In this document: piece after piece, positions 23,504 to 33,403 of the stretch | How positions within the stretch are numbered: position 1 is the stretch's first letter | Layout of the letters: each line of letters opens with the position of its first letter | Origin: Ptychodera flava | Lineage: Eukaryota > Hemichordata > Enteropneusta > Ptychoderidae | Assembly: GCF_041260155.1 (NCBI RefSeq) | Contig: NC_091932.1 | Location: 10,899,304 to 10,963,303 of the forward strand | Length of the DNA: 64,000 bases | Direction: 5' to 3' | Translations under genes and position numbers: made by a program | Notes under the pieces: generated by a model | What the model was told of the DNA's origin: nothing | Databases searched by the model: none | Seen by the model: the letters and a program-made list of their open reading frames with translations, nothing else

Positions 23504-23980
23504 CTGAATATTGAAAACAGAGCATGACAATTTTTGAATGGTATAAATTTTGTATTCTAGAATGAAGAATCGAATTTCACAAAGCCCGTAATCGATCTAA
23601 TGCTTTCAACACCAGAGTTGAGCCCAAACGTATTGTTATCAATGACATTTAGGGACCAGTTTACAGCAAAATGAGGGGGTTTCGGGTTAATGACACTATA
23701 GAGTCAAGATAGGTGAAGATTATAAACAAAAACAACATCTAACTTCAGGTTTGATCTTAAAAACTCGGCAATTAGTAAAAAAAAATAATATCAAATTCAA
23801 TGACTTCAACCATACGGAGAGATACTTATGTAATACCTGACTCATTCTGTTTTGAGGTGACATAGCTGGTTCAGGTTCAGCTGAGTCTCTGCCACTCAGT
23901 GAAAGATTTTATGGAATGTCAAATAAATACATCAACATCAATTTAGATTCTTTCCTGATAACAAAGACAACAGTACTCAC

Positions 23981-24100
23981 GTCGTCTGCAAAGCATAAAT
24001 AATAGGGAAAGCGAAGATCGAGGAATCTCTTCCGCCAACGACGAAACATCCCATCCTTGGACTTGACTTTGACCTTGCCTTGGAACAATAAGCTTCCAGG
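23981..24100 (-). CDS. PH-domain gene, exon 2 (start of PH domain)
   Basis: Forty codons between TTTTTATGTTCGCAG and GACGAC|GTGAGT, phase 0 at both ends. The peptide contains GKVKVKSKDGMFRRWRKRFL followed by DLRFPYYLCF, a classical first two strands of a PH domain. The basic pattern K..KSKDGMFRRWRKR resembles the K-Xn-R-X-R phosphoinositide-binding motif, so membrane targeting through a phosphoinositide is a reasonable inference. PH domains act as lipid- or protein-docking modules at the cytoplasmic face of membranes. An (AG)33 repeat on the coding strand lies just upstream of the acceptor. Confidence 0.78.
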
Positions 24101-24134
24101 CTGCGAACATAAAAAATCACGAAAGGTTTATTAA

Positions 24135-24137
<3 letters not shown>

Positions 24138-24203
<66 letters not shown>
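24138..24203. repeat. (CT)33 microsatellite beside a 3' splice site
   Basis: An uninterrupted CT run. On the gene's strand it is (AG)n, ending 37 bases before exon 2. The 35 bases between it and the acceptor AG contain no other AG. Confidence 0.95.
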
Positions 24204-24205
<2 letters not shown>

Positions 24206-25532
24206 GTTTTTGTCGGGTCCCTGTACGAGCTACTCTTAACAAGTTGATGCGTCACCTTAGGAACACTGACTGGTATCCCGATTGAGAAATTATCGACCAC
24301 AACTGGAGCTAATTATTCGTCATTCGCGCACTCCTAAATATCATACACATATCAGAAAGGTGTACGTTGTGAGGTTGCTTTCGTATTTTTGGAAGAAAAT
24401 CAAAAGTTAATGTCTGTGACACTATGCTGAAGAAAGTTAATTACTGCGTGTTTTCATTTATATAAAGAAATGCACAGTTTCAAAAAATTGGGGGTTGTTA
24501 AATAAACCAAATATAACAGTGATTTGTTCCCAAACATTTTCCTCGTACAGCGCAGAAAAACACAAGTGACGTAATGACTTTTTCACTACGAGTTTAAGTT
24601 ACCGTATTTTTCGAGAAAAAATTCGAATGAACCTCAGCGGCGCGGACTCTGAAGTAGGTCAAGCCGGCCGCGCCCGACCCTGGTTGCAATCATCGGCTTT
24701 CAGATCCCACGGTAATGTAACCTGTGCGAGTATCGTTGCTTCCGAAAATTATTCACTGAATTCATTTTTATATATACGGGCGTTATGTTCTTGTTTATTC
24801 ATTGGGATTATTTTGTGCGTTATTGTAGTCTTTGAAACATTGATCTCAAGGGGCACGACTTTGGTGGCTCAGCGTGCGGTCTTGACGCAGCATTTGACCC
24901 CCGTACGTTGTTGTAGTGAGAAGTGACGTGGTTTACGACATGAAAGTACTCTCGTGCGTTGAAATTTCAGGCGGCGGTTGAGTCTATACGAATACAACGT
25001 CCCGATTGGCGACAAAACTAACACTGGACAATAAAATTGCCAAATTGATGTCTTTTGTGAGACTCTAATAATTACTCTAAGATTAATAACTGAGTTTTAC
25101 GAAAATGATCGCGGTATAGAAATATGATAACGATACATCTAAGATTGACGTAAAAAGTGCCAAACATGATGATATAGACGCGAGTTGTCGTGACGTCTAC
25201 AGGAAGATAAATCCGATATTTTTTGTCAAAGAGATGACAAACATGGCTTGTGCATGTAACAATAGAACATGTAGTTTTTTTCATTGCGTTGACGAAACCT
25301 ATCGTAAACATGTATACCTGTTGTGTCAACGAGTGTTCGACAGTAATATTAAAGTGTTGTTTTTTTTCATGTGTATGAAAAGCATCTACACGGAATATAT
25401 ATGAAACGGAGAAAATACTATAAGTTTTTAGATTCCAACAGCAATTCCTAATTTTAAAAAAAAATTCTTACTAACAAAAATATTCTGTGAAGTTACTGAG
25501 AACAAACAGAATGGCGGATGACAAAGTCTTAC
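24204..25532 (-). other. intron 1 of the PH-domain gene, remainder
   Basis: No exon recognised. A plus-strand open frame around 24627-24926 contains one hydrophobic stretch but has no flanking support. Confidence 0.35.
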
Positions 25533-25622
25533 CAGATGTAAGTACGCTAGGGCATGAATGTTCATCACGGGGTTAGTTACTCCCGCGTACTTGATGAAGT
25601 CTTTTTCTTCAGCAGTAGCCAT
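25533..25622 (-). CDS. PH-domain gene, exon 1 (start codon; unrecognised protein family)
   Basis: The ATG at 25620-25622 stands in a good context (AAGAATGG) and opens exactly 30 codons (MATAEEKDFIKYAGVTNPVM, then NIHALAYLHL), ending in phase 0 at CATCTG|GTAAGA. The spliced product of six exons (25533-25622, 23981-24100, 23372-23503, 7413-7986, 6197-6412, 5684-5748) is about 398 residues: N-terminal helix, PH domain (about 33-140), Ser/Thr-rich linker, acidic stretch, short hydrophobic segment, basic tail. All junction phases agree (0,0,0,1,1). I do not recognise an orthologue. The role suggested is a cytosolic membrane-docking adaptor; that is inference from the PH domain alone. Confidence 0.7.
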
Positions 25623-27483
25623 TCTTGAAGATAGATACACTTTTTTTATGAAATTGGTGAGATAACTTTCTGAATCTGAGTAAAATCAGTTTTACTAGAA
25701 CACTGAATACGCTTGGTGAACATACACTGTAAGAGCAGCTGAACACAAAGTGTGATGGCGTGGAATTCGTTCGGTGTTCTTTTGTTGTTGCTATGTCAAC
25801 TGCGTCCAATCTATTGTTCGTTCGAGCGACGGCACAGCTGATCGTTGGAAAGTTACCCATGATCCTTGTCTTCGTTGGTCATCGGATGCAAACGTCATCT
25901 TTTTATTGGTGGACCAAACCAAATGATACGGGAAAGAGAACGCAGGGTACAGTTCGGAGGAACACTTTGTCAATCTAGTATATCAATATCTTTGTTATGA
26001 CAAATACATTTTCTTCTTGTCGCGAATTAAAGTATTATGAAATACGAAGTATTAATCTTGACAGTACAACCAAGTGTATTATATCCAAATTTATTGTCTG
26101 GGTCAGAGTCTCCGTCATGTCTTTCTTGCAAATTAGTGATACATCTTTCAGCGACATTCTTTCAAGATTGGTGCCCTTGTCCTGTTTTGTCTGAACAATG
26201 AGTCGAAATTACAGTATGTCCGGGTTATCAACATATTGTGTCTGGATTTGTTTGATATTTTCACAACTTTATTGATTAACATAAGATATGTTCATGCTGT
26301 TGTTGGATTTTTATTCACTTTCAACGTTGTATTTCTGTAGCTGGAACTAAAACGTCCTATTGTCCACAGTTGAAAGTTTACTCCTAGAAGCAATTGTGTA
26401 ATAAATGACCCCCTTCTACTTCCACAGACACTGATAGAGTCTAGTTAATTACTTTAGTGGCACTTCAATCCAATGCTTACGTTATCATGATGAAATGTAC
26501 ACCAAAACGACGTTGTTCCTGTCTTCTCGAAATGCTACACTCAATCGAAATCTGGAAGATTGTTATTGCGAACACTGAAAGAACTGTAGGGTCATATTCC
26601 CTATAAGAACACGTGTTATTAAGAAACTGCTAGTACAAGGTCACTTACAAAAGTCATGGTACTTCTATCCACTGTATTGTATGTGCCCTCTGTCAGCAAT
26701 CGATCTCCATGTAAATAAACAAACGTCAATGTCAAATTTGCTGAAATAATTAAATAGGATAGTAGGAATCATGTACCGGACAACCACTGACCATTACGAA
26801 CAGAAACAGCAATTCGGATTGAAGCCCCCGGGCCCTGAGCGCTAAATGAATTACTATCCATTCGATACAAAGTTTATCATTGTATTGGAGTATTGGTCGA
26901 TATAATCAATGTAATATAATGAATTAAGGCGATACCGAAGGATTCAAGTATTGACAAATTCAAGGGAATTTGTCAAATCCACGAAAATAAGAGTTTTTGT
27001 GCATTTATTGCACCAAATAAAACCAAGCAGACGCGTTGTTGCCGGTCATGGAACGCGTGACGTTATAGATATGAGATTAGCACAGCATGTTTTTGAAAAG
27101 ATTAAGGCACTCCAAATTTGCTCGAAATCCCCTGCAATTTTACACAGTGATACTTGACATACTCCTTCACAGTTCCGGGCATGGATTTGGTCAGCCGAGA
27201 CACAAACACTATGTTTTTAAATGGCAAAAAACTACTTTGTAATTTCGTAAAATTTCTAATCCTATTCCTGCCATATCTCAAAAATAATTGAGAATAATTT
27301 TCTAAAACGCATGCTTAGCCTTATGGCGTCGTCTACAATTCTGCCGAAATTCATTTCAACAGATGAAAAATTGGCCGACTTGAAAGCTTTCCAACATTTG
27401 AACAAGAGCAGAAAGCGATAGTGCCTAGAACACTATGTAAATGGTAACGATTTTACACGTGCAATACAACATATGGGGCAACT
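25623..27483. other. 5' flank of the PH-domain gene and intergenic sequence
   Basis: This should include the promoter of the PH-domain gene (just right of 25622). I see no TATA box that I trust, no CpG-rich core and no further exon. Confidence 0.35.
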
Positions 27484-27909
27484 TCACACATCGGCTCTAC
27501 CAAGATTTTTTAATATTACGATTTGGTGAATAAAAGGATCATTGCAGTTATTTTGTGTGGAATACATAGCGAGACACCAGTGAATCGATAGTGTATCTCT
27601 GCCCTCCTTTGAAAAGGCGGCTACAGGAAGAAATTCCTCTGTGAGATCATATTTGTTGGCCAGGAGATCCAATTTATCCAGAAACTGATATGCTTCTTGG
27701 ACATCACTCAGCCTCTCGATTTGCCTGATACTGTTGATTTTTCTGGGGAAATCCCATATCACATCTTCTGCAACATTCGGCAAAAGAGGCGAAAGTGCAT
27801 TATCTATTCGTTTAGAATGGATTTCGTCAGCAATCTTAACGATGAGGAACGCACAGGCATTAGTTCCATCATTACTTGGTGAGCCATAATCTTCTATTGA
27901 AGTGCCCAT
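27484..27909 (-). CDS. kinase-linked gene, exon 2: unrecognised domain with NDGTNACAFL motif
   Basis: The acceptor TTTCATATATTGCAG precedes 27909. The exon starts in phase 0, matching the donor after the kinase exon, and stays open for 141 codons to a TGA at 27484-27486. It begins MGTSIEDYGSPSNDGTNACA and continues FLIVKIADEIHSKRI, then a helical region (NSIRQIERLSDVQEAYQFLD). The NDGTNAC-AFL block, with a conserved-looking Cys at a helix start after Asn/Gly, resembles the nucleophile region of papain-fold peptidases. I recall predicted marine-invertebrate proteins with a kinase followed by a similar block, but I cannot verify this. No matching catalytic His motif is visible before the stop, so this copy may be truncated. 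Confidence 0.6.
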   Translation of the reverse strand: MGTSIEDYGSPSNDGTNACAFLIVKIADEIHSKRIDNALSPLLPNVAEDVIWDFPRKINSIRQIERLSDVQEAYQFLDKLDLLANKYDLTEEFLPVAAFSKEGRDTLSIHWCLAMYSTQNNCNDPFIHQIVILKNLGRADV

Positions 27910-30592
27910 CTGCAATATATGAAATGCATCAATGGATGTTTACTGTTAAGGCTATACTGTCTCTGATTTTTGCTAAAAAATCAACTTAGCCTGCAATTGA
28001 TCCATTATTCGCGCTGAGTTTGGACATGTTATTCCTTACATTCTATCACGTCGCTTTAAGATCGAAAACCTTAAAATCTATACTTCGAGTGAACTTACAG
28101 TAACAATAAGTTCCGAATGCGTACGATTTTTGCCGGTAACAACGACGCCACACACAGTGAACAAGTGTAAACGTGCCTATTGTAGCAGAGGATTTCCGGG
28201 TCAAAATGTCGGTCCGGCACAGCAATAAACAAGTTCGTGGAGACCCTATAGCTTTAACTTTGGATAAGTTCGTGACAACATTCTGCATTTCTTGATCGAG
28301 CAATGTGATTATACTTGAGGCCATTACACGAACAGAAAGTTCTTCCTATCAATTTCATTTGTCGGTTTTGACTTTTTAAACCGGAAGTGCATGTTTGTAT
28401 TTGGTAAATTTTGCTTATTAGTACAAGCTATTCTGCAAAATGTAGCCCAACTGTCGCAATAAATACGCTAAATTGAACTTGTGTTGAAATTGGCCTTATT
28501 TATAGCCGCAGATTAAAGTTTACAGCCAACCACTTATTCCATTCAACTCACGATGACTAACGATCTAACCATTAAACGAAAAATTCTGATGTACGTTAAT
28601 GCAGATCGTATGTTCAACTCTACCCTTTTGAATTTTGTCCAACTAGCAAGCAGAGAACATACGCCACCAAAACACAGGAAGTCACTATAGATTCATTTGT
28701 TGTCACAACGTTCAAGTTCAAGAGTGAGTAACAGCCTTTAGGCAAACCATATTCATAATATAACGAATATTAAATTTTTAAATTTTGAAGGAAAATACGA
28801 GTACGAACCTTTGACACCACCGTAAGCGTTATAAAAGGAGATAACTTCGGGAATATACAATGATTGATAGCTTCTACGGTGAGGGGCGTCGAAAAGTACA
28901 TCATTAAGAATTTTGATTATTGGCCAGAAAGGAAAAATAAATTAATCATCAGAATCGCCGCTTGTACTTTTGCCGATTGGGATTTTTTAATTTTATTATT
29001 ATTTTTTTATTTCGGCAAATTCAAACCTCCGCATTTCGAATATTTTAGTACTGCCGCTGGTGGCGCCCCAAAATTCGACGGGATTTCGCTGGCATGGGAT
29101 TTTGAGTGATACTTCCGCGTGTCTGTGCTGAGAAATAGTCTTGAACTCAATAACCGGTACCAGAGTATCTTTTCTTAGATGTTTCTGGTAAGGCTAAAAT
29201 GGGAAAAGATTATTTTGCCTTGTCTGCATCCCGGGAAAAAATCTAAGGGAAAGTGATTACCGTTGCCCTATAAAAATTGCTCGCCGCTCCTGAACCTTGG
29301 TCCAAAAATCCGATGAACAAGATTTTTTTCCTCTGGCCCTGAAGTTTATTTTTGAGCAAATCAATATGTAATATACATATGAACCAGAATTGTATCATAT
29401 CATACACAAATTATAGTTAACTTGCCAAGTAGCTGCAATGATTTCGGGGAGCTGGTCGCCTGTTGAATGGAACAATGTCTCACTCAACTGTTAAAAAACC
29501 CTATAGACAATGATTCAATCAAGTTGCGATACGAATTTGATCTGTTTTAAAAGATGGAACTGCAGTAGCCATGATGGCTGCCAATTTTTGAATTTCATTA
29601 ACGTTGACAGAAATTTCGGTAAAATCCAAGCGTTGGGTGTTTATTTCCAAAGCAAAACGCTTAATGTAAGCGTTCCTCCACGTCGACTTTGGAAATAAAA
29701 CTCTCAACGCTTGGTTTACTAGCTTAAGGTGAAGTCGGCCGAATAAGCCAAATTTCAAAAGTCATTTTCCTGAAAATTTGCACATTTAATTTTTTGATGG
29801 CAACAATTAAAAAATAAATAAATAAAAAATATGGATCACCATGCTCATTTTGTCTTAAAGAAGCCTCCTCAAATATGCGAAAATGTGGCGTAGGTCAAAC
29901 AATTGTTTTGGATTTTCACCACCAGACGAAATATTGTGAAACACAAGCTGTAAATACATGAAACTTCATGCGAAGAATGCAAAAATTAACTTTTTAAGAC
30001 ATTTTATGCATTATTTGTTTGTAAAATTGTTAAAAGCGCTTGCAACATCACATGTTTATGATTTCATTGATTTTAAACTTTTTATACTGATGTCAATTTT
30101 ACGAAACTTGATCAGATGATATACTTTTTAAAGCTCGTTAATATGTAATGTTAAAAAATCGGGTCACCGCGTCAGTTTGTTTTCTGATAAATGCACATAT
30201 ATACTAAAATAAGGCTTGCTACCCACAACCAGCAACACAATTTTGTGCCATCACTTTGATAAATGCGGGTTACCTGAGGGGTATGGTGTTCAAGAGTCAT
30301 AGGTTATGGGGTCACTGCAACTTAAACATCGAAATCAAATTTTAATTGTTGATTATACACCGACAAAGCCTGTCAAGAGGTGATATTTGGACCCCCTAGC
30401 CAAATGGATATTTGTTTCAGTCTGCGAGTGACCTGTGCGTACGTGAGCGCAGTGATCATGGAGTTCATACAGTTTATTTGAAATATTTTATTTCCGATGC
30501 TCGCATGCGTGTACTCAACATTCGATATGCAGTGAAGCATTAACTTCAACCAAATATGACAATTTTACTTTCTTGTGATGGGACTGGCCTTA
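27910..30592 (-). other. intron of the kinase-linked gene, right to left part 1
   Basis: A minus-strand open frame at 28324-28102 starts with ATG and ends at a GTAAGT, but its phase (1) does not fit the next exon and I recognise no domain. About 29740-30330 belongs to a dispersed repeat family also seen near 34195-34410 and 42990-43560. A hairpin lies at 29626-29714. Confidence 0.35.
29626..29714. repeat. inverted repeat (hairpin)
   Basis: The left arm CCAAGCGTTGGGTGTTTATT pairs with AATAAAACTCTCAACGCTTGG at the right, about 28-30 bp per arm with mismatches. Confidence 0.65.
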
Positions 30593-31338
30593 GGGAGCAT
30601 TCGTTATTTACGGGGAGGGGGCCAGTGGTTTTTGAGTGATGGGTGGGTTGTAAAAATCATCTCCCCCCTCAAAATTACTTTTTGCAAATCAACCTCCCTA
30701 AAAAAAAAAAATAAATAAACAAATAAAAATAAAAAATCCATAAATGGTAAATAGTGACGTAAACCCCAGGATGCCAAATTATTCACCTGATTACACTTAT
30801 CAAACTTACTGAGATATGGGTTTATGTTTGAAAATTCATATCATCCACCGTAAAACCTCGTCTATTTAGTTCCTTGCTTTTGAAGTAGTGCACTGTCTGC
30901 GAAAGTCACTACCATCGATTTCTCAGTCACGTTCTTCTGAATCACCTAATTCACCTATCACTATGTACATCTTTGTCTTTAAAGTCCAAAAATATTTGCA
31001 AACACTCAAGATACCCATATTGAGGAAACTCAGCTATTTTCTAATTTTCAAAGGAAAAGTGACGTATGTCATGACACAGCCTGAAAATCTTATTTTTGTA
31101 ATCAAAAGTATTCTGTTGTAATTGTTATCACCTGATCAGATAGAATAAAGTTGAGTTCGTATTCAGTTATATATATTTTTCGATCAATTCTGATGTTTTT
31201 GCTAGCATTTCATGCGAATGTATTGTAAAAAATGACCGCAAGCAATTGATTGTCAAATTTGTCCCCCCCCCCCAAACCGCTTTGTAAAAATCAACCCACC
31301 CTCGACTGCCACCCCCCCCGTAAATAACGAATGCTCCC
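30593..31338. mobile_element. short PIF/Harbinger-like MITE
   Basis: 746 bp with TIRs starting GGGAGCATTCGTTATTTACG, inverted at the right end (..AAATAACGAATGCTCCC), flanked by TTA on both sides (30590-30592, 31339-31341). G-rich/C-rich blocks follow the TIRs. It is the same family style as 21661-23221 (GGGAGCGTTC) but much shorter. No coding capacity was seen. Confidence 0.8.
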
Positions 31339-31341
31339 TTA

Positions 31342-32245
31342 ACGTAAAATTAAGATCTCAGCGTTTAGGTTTTCTACCTGAGCAATGTTATACACCCAAA
31401 ACCGAACTGGAAGAAGAAAAATGGAAAGAGTGAAATCTTTAGGAGAGACAAAGTCGGACTTTCAGTCAAAATGCACGAGACAACATTTAATTTCCACGAT
31501 TTTTTCTGCAATGTGATAAGATTATACGCTAAAATTGTATGCGTAGGTAAATATACCTTCCCATCCTTCAGTGCGGTTATTAGTATGATTAGTTAGACTA
31601 TCAATGAGCTACAGGTGTATGGCGCATGATTTGACGAAAGATGTTTGAATTTCCGCATTTCACATTCGCACGAAGAGAAAATCGATTTTTCGCGTCTCGA
31701 GTCTGCGTCCGCACTGTCAGTCATTGACAAAATGTTGAAATAAACGCTGTAAGAATTCTCTGACGAATAACAAGGTAGAGGCCCCTATTGAATTTTGTAC
31801 TCTTGAAAAGACTGTATTTTTACAAACAGAGAATTTTCTACTAGCGTTTTATATTTTTTTCTGCGGTAGTTTGCAACGCACATGTTTTCTGCTCGTATTT
31901 ATTGGTTTATACAAGAATCATTTGACCGGAAACTTAAATACTGTTCAAATGAATCCGCTTCCTAACTTTACAACGCTGCAATGTTTTCAGTCGAAATTTG
32001 TACCAAAGAGATCTGTAACATGAAGGCTGCATTCAATTAGGTTTCAACTATTGTATATTTTATCACTTTAAAATCGTTATTAAGTATGATTCATAAAAGA
32101 GTACATTTGATTAAAAAATCAACACAAAAGTATTCCCCACTTAATCTATTCAATAGATTAGTACATTATCAAGAAATCTCTTCCTTACTCTCACACCACG
32201 TCATTTGGCTATTGCATATAATTTCTAAGTATACGTATCCAGCGG
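31342..32245 (-). other. intron of the kinase-linked gene, part 2
   Basis: Sequence between the MITE and the kinase exon's donor. Nothing recognised. Confidence 0.4.
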
Positions 32246-32250
32246 CCTAC

Positions 32251-33403
32251 CTGTTCAATCTGTTTTGCCATCTTTTCATCAAGCTTCTCAGTTGCAGAAG
32301 CTTGACTGGTACTTAAAGTGTTTGTTCAAACAAACAACTTTGAAGGTAACAGGGTGAAGAGTATCCATCACATCAACTGCTGTAGGTCTCTGACCTGGTT
32401 CACATTTGCTACATAACTCGAAAGCATCGTATACCAGTCTCCATGCAGTAGCTTGTAAAGGCATGTATTCTGGTACGGATGATAGAAGTCGCCGATTTCT
32501 CATCATATTGTGTACGTAGTTCTTGAAGTTTCTTGGTATGATATTGTCATTTTTAAGTTCGTACAGATATGGAAATGATAGATTTGGGTTCATTAAATTG
32601 TAGAAAAGAAGACCGAGCGCCCAAATATCGACTTTTTTCAGTTCCTCTAAAGTAACATTCTGACCAGTGTCACATTCGGGAAGGGAAATCTCTGGTGCCG
32701 TGAAGGCAGGTGTTCCTCTGTTCATATTACGTGTTCCAGTCATGGCCAGACTTTGTGTCTGGATAATCGCGGAACGACTTTCTCCAAAACCTGTTAATTT
32801 ACACACTATGGGGGATGCGGACCACTTACTACCTAGCTCATCGATATCAGTGACAGAACAATAATGTTGATTTGAAACCAAGACGTTTTCTGGCTTCGGG
32901 TCCCTGTGGACAACAGAATTATCGTGTCGGTAGGCTAAGCCAGACGTGACCTGAGTGGCTATTACAGGTATCAAATGTTTAAAGTAATCTATGCTATCAG
33001 AGGAGGTTTCGCTAAGAAATTCCCTCAAGGAATGCACTTTCATATCCCTTTTAAAGGGTTTGAAGTCGAAATACACATACTCCATCATCAAGGCATGAGG
33101 CTGCATTGAAATACCTTTGAACTGGACTATATTTTCGTGGTCCATGTTGTTCAATAATGTAGCCTCCTTCTGTAAAAGACGTTTGCCATCCTGGTCTAGG
33201 TTATGCAAATCTTTGACCACCACACGAGCTGCACCGGCACCGCTCTTGTATGTAGCGACAGACACCGTTGAAAAAGTTCCTCGACCAATTTCAACCTTAT
33301 CACTGACATCCTTGTAATTAAATATTGGGACACCCTTCAATTCTGCACAAAGTGTAGGTGTAGAAACTGCACGGGCTGGTAGTTTAGGTAATTTAAACGC
33401 CAT
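32251..33403 (-). CDS. serine/threonine protein kinase-like exon with altered catalytic motifs and a one-base frame break
   Basis: The ATG at 33401-33403 opens a kinase domain (about residues 34-355). The Gly loop GRGTFSTV (40-47), Lys64 in VVVKDL, Glu80, HRD (166-168) with Asn173, and the APE triad (236-238) are present. The catalytic loop reads HRDPKPEN, with Pro for the usual Leu, and the metal-binding DFG reads GFG (205-207), so Mg-ATP handling is probably impaired. The frame stops at 32288, but near 32315-32317 a T-run is one base too long. Counting one base less gives 384 codons and a phase-0 donor GAACAG|GTAGGC, preceded by the helical peptide EKLDEKMAKQIEQ. It splices in phase to 27909. 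Either a pseudokinase or a decaying copy. Confidence 0.78.

Noticed and set aside
24627..24926. Plus-strand 99-codon frame with a hydrophobic stretch
   Set aside because: No splice sites, homology or polyadenylation support, and it lies in an intron of the PH-domain gene on the other strand.
28102..28324. ATG-initiated minus-strand frame ending at GTAAGT
   Set aside because: Its phase-1 donor does not fit the next exon at 27909 and no domain is visible, so I did not call it a gene.
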